64,000 nucleotides of DNA from Neospora caninum Liverpool. Its lineage: Eukaryota > Apicomplexa > Conoidasida > Eucoccidiorida > Sarcocystidae. Numbering within the stretch: the first letter of the stretch is position 1; the number at the start of each line of letters is the position of its first letter. This document shows, one piece after another, positions 44,894-58,100 of the stretch. The stretch covers positions 6,017,844-6,081,843 of the forward strand of contig NC_018397.1 of NCBI RefSeq assembly GCF_000208865.1, read 5' to 3'. The translations under genes were made by a program, and so were the position numbers. Below the pieces are notes generated by a model that was not told the origin of the DNA, ran no database searches, and was given only the letters and a program-made list of their open reading frames with translations.

Positions 44894-47800
44894 GCCGAAG
44901 CCCTATCCCATTACCACCTCTACTAGAGTAAGTCACCCACCAGGCAACTGTTGCTGTCACTTGTTGGTAAACGGCTGCGGCTCGAAACTGGCACCGGGCC
45001 CCTATATTATGGCAGCTCGCCCCTGTAGACAGTCTTGCATCTTTTTGTACCGGACTATGCTTATCAGGAACCGCTTGTGCAGAATGAGTGATTGCAACAT
45101 GTAGCTAAGGTGGTTGTATTAAGAAACTGTGTGATCTTCCAAATGCACTGTGAATATGGCAGCCAACAACCACATGGCTTCGGCGGCTCTGCCGGTGAAA
45201 ATTCCGGATTAAACACACCCCAAAATATCGATTTGGGCGACAGGTAAGTACATGATAACTTCTTGATGGAAAGCAACCAAACATAAAGAGAAAAGAAAAA
45301 ACCAAGTTTTTTGTCAAAGCATTCGCCAATCACGGCATATCCTGAAGATCGTTCTAAGTTTTCACACGACGTTTACTTTCTTCCGGAACGGTTCAGCTTC
45401 GCGTGAGGTGGAAAGACACAGTGGAAGGAGAGGGAGTGTGTCATTAATGGGATAAAAGTTTTGATACCCTACCGACAAGCAATTGTATAGGGGGACCAAG
45501 CACACTCGCCCAGATTTTACCGCCGAGTCCACTAACTCGATGCTGGTCAGATATGGTCCATGACTGCCCGCGCGGAACAGCATACTCCGCGACCTACAGT
45601 CGCTTTCATGATCGCATTGAGTTGCCCAGTCACCCGGCAAGTCTTCCTATGTTTGTACTACTAACAGATGTCGTCCAAACTTGTGGTAAAATGCTAGAAT
45701 AGCTTAATGATACACATGTATTCAGGCTAGTTCGCACGACAATATTGAAGAATTTCTGTGGTGGTTTGCTTGGCTCGGCATAAATATGTCGGGTTAACTG
45801 CAAAGAAGGGATCTTGAGTCTCGGTCGTCTCAAATCATAAAACACTTCATAGCGGCGTTCGTGCAGGGGGGTGACACGGACTTCCCGAACGTGTGAGCAG
45901 AGGGGAAGCGGTGACAACTGAGGAAGCGTCGTGGGGCACCTATACAGGTACAGCCTTCTTTTGTGCCCTCTGTTCAGGGAAGACGAACCTCAACCACTTA
46001 GACATGTTGCTGATGAGGCGGCTCAAGGACGGTAGAGGTTCGCCCTCCGATTTGCATGATGGTCCACTCTTCGGTATGGGAGGTTGCGTTAAGAGGCTTC
46101 ACATACGAAGCACCGCGACGAAAAAAAGAACGACGAAACGCAGCGCGGTAGAGTGCAGCTATATTGCCGGCATTTGTTTCCGGACAGTGAGCAGGAACTG
46201 TGTCAGCGTCTTCAAAACAGCAAGGCAGATTCTGGTATGCTGTGGAGTTGACAGGACAATAACGAGAGAGCACTTCCTTCGTCTGTCGGGATTATATTTT
46301 GCGTGGCACTGGAAAGCGGAGTCCGACTACATTATATTCTCTTCGAGGGAAACGGGCCAGCCGATTTCATTGTCGTTTATTGCCCCATTGCAGTCTTCCA
46401 GTTTTCTCCAAAGCTCCGTCTGTACCTGTGCAACGGAGGCTGACGAACGCTGATCAACGTCCTGTGGTGGTTGCGCTTTGCTTTGTCGAGGAAACAACAC
46501 AGTGCTTGCGGAGCACTGGTCTGACTATAGGGCCACGCACCATGGGCTGGCTGCTGGAGAAAGACTTGTGCTCATTGCAGGTTAAAAGGCTTCACAGCTG
46601 CGTTGGGCCCTAACTTTTGTACTTAACGTGGTTCGTCTGAAACTGTTTAATGCACTCTCGTGGCATCCCGCATACAGTGGTGCTCTCGCACCAGGTGGCG
46701 ACATGCAACTGTGAAACGGGCCCGCTCATGAATCCGCACGGTCGGTAGCATAGTTTCGACAGTGCAAGTCCGATAAAAGGTGAACCGGTACAATTCATCT
46801 ATGGTGACCTTCCACAGTTCCACGGAGACGAACTATCGACGCAACTGCATCCAGTTCGCTGAAATAGAGGAAAGACGACTGTATATTTGCCTCCGTCCGT
46901 GGCGTTTGATCAATCGACCTCGTAACTACCTATGAGAGGCGAACAGCAGTAACAGCAAAACACAGCATCGATTTCTTTTGAGTGGTGCAACCACATCGGG
47001 GAGCGTATCATGCCTCCCGCGGCGAGTCAGGGATCTTACCCCAGGAACCGTGGACGGCGGGGTCCTATGGGCATAGGCCACGCATTTTCGGTTTCCGCTT
47101 CTGTGCTAAACGCAACAAGTCAAGTCACTCGCGGGAGAAGAGGAGGGCTTCAGGTTTCTTCAACACATATCGGTAAGGACGGAAGAGTGACGACGCTAAA
47201 GGGACTCGAAGGTAATAAGGGATGAGTGAAGTCGAAGAAATTCGCGGGATCCTGATGAATCGGCCACCCGAAATGCTACCGCAGACACTGCCAGTTCCGT
47301 TTGACAATTCCTGCATAGCCTTCATGTCCGGTTGTCAAAATCAGTCCTACATTATAGACAAAGACTCCGAGAGCTGCCCCCCGTTCCAGAGCGTGCAAAC
47401 GGGACTGGGCAAAACCGGTCACTGCCTTGTTGAGGGGGACAATATTACGAACTATTCCGGTGATTTCCTCCTCAACATATCTCTTCAACATCTCAGAGAT
47501 CCCTGCCGTTGTGCACGTGAACACATAATGCTTCTGGGGTCCATGGGATCTTGAGGAAGCAAAGAAGCGGATTGCCAAGCACACCTGCCTGCAGTTGTTC
47601 CTGAGCCGAGGACAAATGACCCGATTGGGTTGCTTTATATGCCCCTATGACCAACTTAGATTGTCGCAACTCGGCAAGTGAGACAATCAAATCAGCAGTA
47701 GACACCGATATAAATAAAACAGCAACTGCGTTGGACAATAGCACTGGGCGGCAGAACCGGACTGGACGGCACACCAGCTGGGCCGCTCATGTTCCTAGAC

Positions 47801-49134
47801 AACTTCCCAAGACGGCGCGTAGTATTTTCAAAACGTGGGGCAGCCTTCGTTTCCACTTTACTAGTTTTGCTAATCGAGCACTCACTTTAGTGTGGGAGTA
47901 ATTCTTCTATGCTGTATCGATGGTAAAAAATTCCAGTTTTTCGTGTCAACGTGCTTGCTCTCCGCATGGCGCCTTGCACTGGCAGCCGCGGATGTACAAG
48001 GGAATAGAGGCTGTTCCACGTTTTCTGCGGATATCCGGCCAGGCAAAAAATACGTACGGGCGATAACTGACGCTTGCTCACCTAGTGGTTTTCCTACAAC
48101 GCTTTTTCAAAGTGGAATGGCTTCTGGGGCAAGGAAGGGCGTGGGTTTTGTGTGTTGGGTGCCGAAGTGTTTGCCCTAGGGCACGGCTTTTCCCAGCGAA
48201 CGTAGCACAAGACATGCGACGCTTCTGATTGAAAGCGACACTGCAGCCTGGATTATCTAATTTTTTCGTTTTTCGTGCACATCCATTCATCGCTTCCATC
48301 GCCTTTAGCTACGACCACATGGTGAATAAGGAGCTGGTACACACGAGAGTTCACAACACGACTTTAGAGGGAGCTCAGTTGCCCCAGCCACAACGAAGGC
48401 GGTCTGTCGTCCTCCAAACTGCAACGTTCACCTCTTCACGAGCTTCAGCAGCCAAGGAGAAGACCTCCGGTCAAAGAAGACCGTCCTTTGTCTGACTTTT
48501 CTGTGGTACTGAATACAAGACGGTCGGGCGAAATGCTGCATTCTTAGAGGTCACCCCGTCCGCCTTGGAGGTAATCGGCCTTCTTTTCCCATTTGCACCT
48601 GACTTGTGAACAAATCCTGGCGGACTCCAACCTGTGGCTGTTGGAAAGAGTCTACGGAGTTCCTGCCGTTTTAGATACAAGTGCGTGTGGTCTCTCTCAG
48701 ACTCTACTTTTAATCTGGTAGCCGTGATAGCGCTGTAGTGCGGCTGTTCTCAGCTTTTCGAACCACTTGGAGGCCTTATGACGCCATGAAGACTCGTCAT
48801 TCTTACTATGTTTCATTCCCTGTGAGGACATCGACGTTCTCCGTATGTCCACTGAAGTCCCGGTGAAGTCTGCAAGTCCTTCAGAACAGCTGCGTGTCCA
48901 TTGGCGACAGTTGTCAGTGTTGTACACAGAATAGTGACTCCTCACCCGTGAGAAGCAGGTGTATGCTTGCTAGCCTTTTTCACAACGTCTCTCTCGCTGG
49001 GTGGCAATGCACTCGTGTGACTCCAGCGTGAATGCCATGGGTCAGCGCTAGGGCGCAGCACGTGCGGGGCGACACTTTCTTGGGGTAACCGGCGTTCATC
49101 GGCGCACGCGTGCGTCACACGAAACCGCCGAAGT
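44894..49134. other. 4.2 kb stretch without a convincing gene
   Basis: Composition is closer to 50% AT than in the neighbouring coding regions. Short frames exist (45893-46453 and 47222-47554 on the + strand) but show no domain, signal peptide or splice-supported continuation. It should contain the promoter of the PPP1R21-like gene. Confidence 0.5.
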
Positions 49135-52100
49135 ATGCAGCCTCCGGCAGCGGGTTCTTGCGGCGGGGAAGGCGGCGAACCGCCTGCTCTTAGCCGGAGA
49201 GAGAGTGCCGGAGAGGCGCGTTCGGGAACGGCGATGTTGGACCTGGATATGGTTGAGAAGTTGAAGCAAAAGTACATAAAGTGCAAGCAACAGAATGACC
49301 GCCTCAAGGAAGTCTTGCTGCAGATGCAGCAACACGGCGAACAGAAGGCCTCTTCAGAACACCAGGAACAACTGGCGACACTTCAGCGGCAGGTCGAGCA
49401 ATTACAGCAACAACTGAAAGTTCGAGACATGGAACAACGGCAACACCTAGAGGAGCTCGACGCCTTGCAATATACCAACCGGAAGCAACAGCAACAGCTT
49501 CAGCAGCTTCAACAGGCTACTGCTTCGGCCTCTGGAGGCCTCGCCGGTGCTGGGGGAGGCACCAAGTGGGGCATTGCGCTCCTTGCAGGAGCTTCGACCG
49601 GCAACGCCGCGAGGGAAGAAAGCGAGAGGCGCTTGACTGAAGAACTCCAGGTGCGCGTGGTCTGAATAGACAGGGGAGAAAGGGAGAATCATTCAGTGGA
49701 GCAGCCGTGGACCAGGTTTGAAAAGAGGGCGCGAACGCCTGCAGAGCGCTCACCTCCGACGCTTTGGGTCTCATCTAAAGGTAGAGGCGTTGCAAGAGGG
49801 ACGGAAGGGGTAGGGCTTTTTAGGCAGGGGAGGTAGCCTGTTCCTTCATTTGTTGTGTAGCCGTAGGTTCTCCTCGCCCCTGTCACTGGTTTCGGTGCGC
49901 GCGCAGCATGAAACCTTCCCGACTTTCACTCTTCTCTGTGCGGTTGTCACCTTTGAGTCTTTTGTTTTCCCAAAAGATGTTCGGAAGCCTGTTTTCTGGC
50001 CTTCACTTTGTCCACGCAGGTGCTCAGGGACGAGCTTGAGCACAAAATCAGGGAGAACGAGCAGTTGCACGTGCAGCAGTTCGAAGAGAAACAACGGCAA
50101 CAGGTTCAGCAGGAGAGGCTCGCCAGGCTGGACGAGGAGCTCCAGCAAGCGCAACACGCGTGTCAGCAACTGCGCCACGAGCGGGCTGAGACAGAGCGAC
50201 GAGCACAGACACAGGAGGTGCTTTACCAGGAAGAGCGCGAACAGAAGCGGCAGCTTGAGGAGCGCTTCAGGGAACTGAAGAACGAAACTCATCTTCAGCT
50301 TACTAGGTATGAACGAGTAGCAGAACATTTGGCTGCCGCACCGAGGGAAATCTTCCGAGGCGCACTGTTTCTCGCTTGGCCCTCTCTTCGCTTTGGCCGG
50401 TTCACGGGTCCTCCCGCCGCCTCGTTTCTTCCGTGTCTTGCGAGCGTTCGAGTTCCAGTCCAGACCTAGAAAAGTGTGGGGCAGCAGGCAACGAAGAAGT
50501 CGCCCACTGGGACAAAAAGAGGGGGAACTAGCCACGGGGCACCGACGCACCTCCAGTGGCGCAGGGTGCAGAGAGGCTCTTCCCGTGGCACAGCGTTTGC
50601 ATTGGAAAGAAGCGATTTTCGCAGTGTCCGAGTCACTCGCTCCGCTTATAGTTTCACGAGTCGTTTCGTTCGGAATCGGCTCCGCTCTGCACTTTGTTTC
50701 AGGCTGTCTGAACAGAAGGATACGCTCCAGCTCCAGCAGGCTCAGCTCCGCCGCTATTTCCGTCGGCGGCTTCCTGTGGATCTCCGCCGCTTTCGCCTTC
50801 TCGCGAGTTACGACGTGCCTTGTGGAGGCGCCGCCGCCGTGCTGGCAGCCTACACTGTGGCCGAAAGGCAAGTGACTTCGGCGACAGGGTGTCTGTTGGT
50901 TCGTCTGCAGCAGCTTCTGGCTGCCTGGAGTGAGGCTCTTTGCTCGGGGGGTGGGCGAACCGGCGCAGGCGACTCCCATGGCGGGGCAGATTCGGGCCTA
51001 AGGGGCGGCGCCATCTCGCCCCAGGGGACCGGTGAGCGATCGCTTTCCGACGGCCCCGCAGATGTGTCGGCTGCCGGTCTTGTGGCTATCGGAGGCAAAG
51101 ACAGGGACCGATCGCAGGGTGAGACCGTGCGGCCGGGAGTGAACGGAGCGCGTCAACACGCCGTCCCCAGTGGGGGGAACACAACGGCGGCGGTGTCAGG
51201 CATTCACTTCAAGTTGACTGTCGCCAATCAGAAGGCCTTGGACGCCCTTCTCGAAGCGAGGAAGAGCATCGATCCCGTCAAGCGGTACTTGCTGCAGAAG
51301 CTGGTCGCGCCACGCGAGTCAGGCGACGCCGTAGGGCTCCCTCGAACGTGGGGATACGGAGAGGAAGGAACCTGCAGCAAGAACGACCGGTCTCCGCGGG
51401 GTGGGTTTCATACCCGCGAGAGTGAACTTCAGTGTGACGGGCGTGAACACGGTTCAGAGGGAGTGGTGACCGCGGTCGAGGCACAAAGTCGTTTGCGTCA
51501 GCTACGAGTCGCGATTCGCCGTTTCATCAGTTTCTCCCTCGTTTCCCTGACACTGGAAACGGACGCGTTTCCCATTCTTGACAACCCAGAGGAAGCGGCC
51601 AACGCGGACGCCTTCGAGCCCAGTCCGGGCTCTGAGGCCCGATGGTCGGCACGCCCGGGATCTGGAGGCGCGGGGCCGAGCTCGGGGTCTCGAAGCCAGA
51701 CAGGAGACGCACGCCGGTCCACGACCGCCTTCATCGAGGCTTCTCGCCGATTCGCCAAGTGCCTGTCTGTTCTCCTCGAAGTTGCGCAGCTTCTCTTTTT
51801 CCCACCAGGTAGGCCGCAGGAGGGCGCCGCCCCGGATCCTCTCCCCGAAGTGGCGAGCCAGGCCTCAGGCTGGCCAAACTCGCTAAGAGACTTCCTGGAC
51901 TCACCTGACGGCGCGCGGCAGCGGTTCGCGGGGTCACGAGCCGCAAAGAAGCGCGCGACTCGGGAAAAGAGCACGTCGGGGACTTCTCCGGGAGGCGGAG
52001 TTGGAGAGCTCCTGCCGTCCGAAGGCCCCAAGGCCTGCGTGGAGGCGTTGACGCGTCTCTCTCACGAGCATTTCCGCGTGCTGAGAAGCGCGGTGGCGCC

Positions 52101-55100
52101 AAGGGAGAGCGAAGAACCGGATGAAGAGGCCCTTGCAAATGCTGGTGAAGCAGACGAGAGAGCCGAGACAGACGAAGCTGGGAAACCGGTCCATTCCGGT
52201 TCACAGCCACCTGTTCCCAAGGCTGGTCAACCCAGTGGAACTCGGTTTTTTCGTCAAGAAGAGGGAGAAGCTTTGTTCGCGGCAGCGGAGAAGTCAGCTG
52301 TCGCTAGGGCAGCGGCGATATCTGCAGTAAAGCACGACGTCGCCAAGCATTTCCTTCAGCAAGTGTTCTTCAGGCACCTCGACGAAGCCATGATGAACAT
52401 GGGTAAGCCACGACTCGTAGCAGGCCCCAGCAAAGTGCAAACCTGCGCAGCGTTGACTCTCTGGAGGCTGTCCAAACTCCGGCGCGACGGCTTCTCTGGC
52501 AAAACCGAACTACATAATTCGTTTTTCCCCCGTCGGTGTCCAACGGTGCCCCTGTGTATGTTCCGCGGTTGCCGGACTGGTGTATCTGGCCGGTCCTTCT
52601 GAACGGGCTCCCACGGTCCCCTCACATCGATTTCCAGCGCCGCGTACGCGCGTTGTTGGTCCTGCATGGGCATTTTGGGCAGTGTGCAGTCGATCTGAGA
52701 TCATGAACGGCGCCTCTGTCTCCCTGTTACACAGCGACGATGGAAGGCTGTATCTCCGCGCGGATGTGCCGGCCCCACGTCGTCGAGGGTCACCTCCTTC
52801 CCCTCTCTGGGTAAGTTCTTCTCTCGCGCTTTGTTGCTGCTCTCCGCAGTCAGGACCTGGACCTGACAGCGGCGTCTGCCGTTTCTTCACAGGAAGCACT
52901 GCGCGTCTCTTTGCTTCGGTGAAGGCTGAACGTGGGCGACAGAGCCTGCAGAGAGCACGAGGATCGCCTGGTACTCTGTCTTCCGCGCCTGTTCCTTTTT
53001 CAGGGGCAGCGACGCCATGGTTGATCTGGTCCAGGCCCTCAAGTTGATAGATTCTTACATCCCTTTTCCCGCTCTTCTCCCGCATCTGTCTTCGATGGGG
53101 GCGAAGAAGGCCGCGATGCCCACCTCCGATTCCGCTGGCGGGTCTCCTTCCTCGTCCCACTGGACAGCCGCAAGGAGCGAGTTGGTGTCCATGCCCATGC
53201 GATTCACGATGCCTGAAAAAAGGAAAGAGGGAACGAACAGTACCGTCGCCGTTTTGCGCGAGGGTCTGGGGGCCCTCGTCTCCTCTCGTCTCGCTCTCTG
53301 GTCTCGCTTTCTCCGCCTCCCTGTCCTGGACTCGGCTCTTTACAGGTGAGAAGAAAGCAACGGGAAGTTGGGAAACCTGTACCGCACGCAATCGTGCGGT
53401 CCGGTTTGTAAACGCCTCGTGCAGGCTGCGCGGCCAGTTGCAACCTTGACGCAGACGAGAAGGCCTCCGTACAGCCCCAGCTGACTCCGTCCTAGTCAGC
53501 ACTGCCTCTCGCACGCGTTGCAGGCAAACTCGAGAAAACCTGTAGATTCCCTGGGTGAAAAGAAGCCGTCGGAGGCGGAGCTGAACATGAGGAAAACTGA
53601 CACGATCAAAGCAAGAAAGCACGTGAAAGATGTCGTGCTCTGCCCTGCTATCAGTCGAAGTGTAACTGTGGAACGAACGTTAAATATCGTCGTCATCGGC
53701 ACAGAATTTGAGAGCTGCTGCGGCGAGAGAGGCGCAGCGGAATTGCGAACCGTGAGTTCCGACGAGGCATGCAGTAGATCGTGATATTTTCATTCGGGGA
53801 AAGTTGAGCAACAAGTCCTGCGGCGTCAGGACAAGCTCTGTTGGAGTTGGTGTCCTTTAGAGAGGGACACGGCTTCTCTGCGCTGCCGCCCTTTTTTCTG
53901 TCTTTTCCGTTCGCCCTTTCCCGCTGTTTCCCTTTTGCTCGCACTCCGCTCTTTGCCTTTTCTGTCTGATTTGGCTTCTCCATTTCGCTTCAAATGCCCG
54001 AACGGCCCCATACATAGTACTTTTATGATCCCAAGCTGGTTGTCCCGTAATAATCGACGTTGCTTATCTGATGCCTCCCTTGTGCATTTCTTCGGTGTCC
54101 TTGCCTCTGCCCCCGCTGTCTGTCCCCGCTTTCCCAGGCTGCAAGACTTCATGAGGACGCGCCAGGACGCCCTGCGGAGCGCCCCGCCTCGCATGCTGCG
54201 TGACGACGCCCTGTACTTTAGAGAAGAAGTTCAGGTTAGCGGCAACCCAAGACAGCAGGTCTCCTCTCTTCTTTTCAAACTGCGACTGCACACCCGAGGC
54301 GGTTCCAACTCGAAATGAAAAAGGCTTCACAACACTGAATACGGCAGCGTTTATCCTCAAGGCTCAGATCGCTTCATTCGTGCTTTCGAAATAGACAGTC
54401 TCTCTGCTTACTGGGCCTGTCCCACGCTGTTTTTTGTAGTTGAGACTCTCGTACAGAATGATCCTCTCCTGTACACACACACATATCTGCTGTTTTCAAA
54501 GGTAAGCGCGGAATCCTCGTTTGAGGCGAAGTGCGTCTCTCCAGAGTCGCCCACGGAGAGGAAGTCGTTGTCGGAGAATGGACTGGTGTTGCCTTGTGAG
54601 TCCTTTTAACTTCTGCGCTTTGGACGTTCCTGGCTCGGTTTTCCGCACAGAGACTGACAGAAGAAGAGCAGCGTCTTCACAGGCGGTTGGAGTCCGTTCA
54701 GCTCGACTACGACGAAGTTTTGGAAGAGCGGGATCAGGTGAGGCAACAGTCGCTAACGGCAGTTCAGGCCTACGTGCTCCGGTGATCGGTTGGTCACACC
54801 AATCTTCACTCGTGTAGTAAGCAACAGTGGACGGAACTTTCAACTCACCCCGCTGTTTGAAGGCTGGCGAGGAACCCGGGTTTCTTAAGTGCAGTTTCTT
54901 CTCAGGGATGCGCTTCCCCCGCCTGAGGCTCTTTGTGCCTTCCCGTTATGTATCTTTTGCCCCCCAGTTGATGCAGGACAAGGACGAGCTTCGCGACCGC
55001 TACGCCGTCATGCAGACCCGCTTTGAAGTACGTGGGGGCGACTCGTGTCCCTGTTTCATCGAACAAGTTTTTAATTCATGGAGACGCCTGAGAACAAAGG

Positions 55101-58100
55101 AATCTGCCGATCGCACTGTACTTTGCTTGGACGCATGCCTAGGACAGAGTATCGGCCTTGAGTACACGCACCTGCTGCTACCTCGTGGAGGCAGACTATC
55201 GGACCGAGAGTCCGCTGCAGAATAAGGGAACCGAACTCTGAGGGAATTCCAGTGTCTGCGAGGAACTGCGTCTGCAGAGAGGAGAGAAAAACTTCCTCTC
55301 CGCGTCTACAAGTTCGGAATTGGCGTCGGCGGGGACATGCTTCTGCCCCACGAGTATGCTCACCCAGAGGCGGCTGAAATCGGACTGGTCACTGTGCGGC
55401 TGAGCGCCATCGGAGAAGAACGGATGGTGCGGTAGACACTCAACGACGAAAAGATACCTATTTCCGTCTTACTTGCCGACTCGAGGTCACTGGCGGCAGA
55501 CGGTGGGGCGTGTTTTTCGTCCCCTGTCACTGCGTTTTCGCGTGTGCTGTGTCGCTCCTGTCTAGCTCGCGCGTGGAGGGTTCAGTTCCCACGGCGCCTC
55601 GGCTCTCCAGCGCCCGCTGCAGCTGGGGGGCGAGAACGAGGTACCGTCGACAGGCAAAGGTACGTTATCAGGATGCGGCACGGAATACCGGGAAAGCTCT
55701 CCTCGGCCTGCACTGGATCTGGGGCCAGACGAACAGGGTTGATGTTTTGTACCAGCCGATCTAAAACCGTGACGTCTTTGTGTTACGTGGTGGGCGGTGT
55801 GTTTAAGACTAGCTTGCTTGCGCGCGTTTTAATATGCAGTTTAGTAGGATGCTGTGAGACGGAATCGTCATTGAGTGCGGGAGTCGGGAAAACTGAGAAT
55901 TTCGACCCCAGAGTTTTTCTTGCGGTTCAGCCAGTGCAAACTCTCGGCACTGCGGGGAGCTGGAAACAAGCAAGACACCCGATGCGCGATAGCCGCGTTC
56001 TTCACAGTCCGTGTGTGGAGCGTCGCTGTCGCTTTTGTTCAGCGGGAGACGATTCGAAACGAAGCGGCGACCGTGGAGCTCTCGGGTCCCCGCGGAATGG
56101 AGAGCAAGCGCGTGTGTCTCCAGAGAGGGACAGCACGCACTGTCATTCTGGTGAGAGGAGTGAAGGAGAGCGCGCGTCCCTGGGCAGAGAAAGAGAAGGC
56201 GCTTGGATGGGGAAGAGGCTTCGGCGACCGTTCCACCTTCAGCCTCAGCGTCTGCTGACGACTCCACGTATCGGCAGATTGCTTCTGTTCGAAGCGCCAG
56301 GCAGATCAGGACGGCTCCTCTTGCACGCTACAGTGGAGGGGCAAGAGTCCCGTGCGTGGTGCATGCAAAGCTATGTGGCGAGGCCAGAGCCGCGAGCCGA
56401 GAGGCCCGTGCCGTTCTCCCTAGCGAGGAGGGCCGTTATCAAAAGGCAATTTGCAAGGACGTCTGTGCCTACGGAATTGCTTCTCGGAGCGGTCGTGAAA
56501 AAATCGGTTTCGGCCCGTGCACCCACGGAGTTTCGTAATGCGTCACTTTCATGTGCCTCTTACCAGCCCATTTATCCGTTTTCACAGTACGTCTGTCGGT
56601 CTGGCCGGCGTCAGCTCTCCCCATCAGTCACTCTGTCACAGGCTCCTTGAGGAAAATCCACCGCGTCGTGCCCGTTCTCAGGCCGTCGTGGACGCAGGGC
56701 GTGCGCTGTCCCTTCCGTGTCTTCATATGTTTCCTGGAGAGCCTGGCTGTCTCTTCTCGATCGCTTTTAGGAGTGCTCTGGTCTGTCTTGTGTCGTTAAT
56801 GGTCCAGGCTCTCAACACTTAGGCGCGGCAGTAGCGGCGGTAGCTGCTGAGGACGCATGCGCTGCGGCCGCGAAGCTCATGGTGATGGCGAGGGGTTTTC
56901 GCCTTTCTGGCTCAGAAACAAGCCTGCCGGCGCTAGGGTGCCCGTCCCGCGAGGCTGCTGCTGCGATGATGGAAGCGGCTCTTCTACAGCGTGGGTGAGG
57001 AAACAGCCGCGAACGGAGACTGGAGTGATTGATTCTGTACGGTAGAGCAGAGCTTGCCGAGGCTCCTGGCTTGTCTGTTTAGTCCTCCGAAAGCGGGCCC
57101 TGTTGTTTCATGGCTTCTGGTTTTGTTGACCGCGCCGTAGCTGCGATTTCTACGTTCGCCCCTAACTCTGTGGCGGGTTCACACTGTGCCTTGTGGTAGG
57201 AGCATCTTCCGAGCTGCCTCCGAATCGGCTGTGTCGACCGCTGCAACGGATGCAGCGGAAGCTGTTATTGCTTCACTCGAGGCATGTGAAGGCACTGGAG
57301 ACGGCAAGTCGGCGATAGAGTCGCTGGAATATCAGCAGGAACTGCGGCAAGTCTACGTCCAGCAAGTCCAGCAGTTACTGCAGCATGTCCAGACCAGCGA
57401 GGATGCGCTCGCAGCCCTGAAGATGCAGCTCAGCAGTTGCTTGAAAGTGAGACCAATACGCGCCTCTGTGTCTGAGACTGCGTAGAAAAAAACACCAAGA
57501 GCTAGAACCTGGTCGTAGATACTGCGCGCATGCACCAACTGGGGACGTGTGCTATCGCAGTCGGCTGCTTCTACCTTTTCACACGTTCCACCCCGATAGG
57601 ATAAGAAAAGTGGTGCGCAAGATGACAAGCCCGTGGCTTGTGATTCAGTCCAGAGGTGCGCCTCCATATTTTTGATCTGCCCAGACCATCCACGCCCTCG
57701 ATAGCCAGCGACACGTTCTCCAGAGGCAGCTGCAGGAGCAACAGAGTGCGGCGGCAGCGGCTGCGAGTGCGGCACGGCTGGCGGAAGTGAAGTATATGGA
57801 GCAGCTGTCGGTCCTGAGCGAGCACTATTGCCAGGTTAGTGAGCTGCTCCGTGCAATGGAGGAGCAATTGCAGACATCGTCTTTTGCAAGAGTCAGGACA
57901 TGTCTCGGAAATGAGCAAGGAAGCTCGACACTTCTAGGCGGGAAACGATCTGCCATCCAGTGGGCTCGCCGTCGTTTCTGCACGCACCTGTTGCGTTCGC
58001 TGGTGCACTCCTCCTGATGTTTTCCTGTGCTGAAAAACAGCGCTTGAGGCACCAGCCCGCAGTCCGGTTGAAAGAGCCTTCAGGGCATCTGCGTGTCCAT

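Noticed and set aside
52811..53003. Possible extra exon in the PPP1R21-like gene beginning EALRVSLLR
   Set aside because: It requires phase 0 while the previous exon ends in phase 2; in the correct phase it hits a stop. The next acceptor at 53003 joins cleanly.
55544..56650. 368-codon + frame inside the PPP1R21-like gene
   Set aside because: It spans several splice-like signals, is arginine/serine-rich, and competes with two other open frames. Part may be exonic, but the whole is not a gene.
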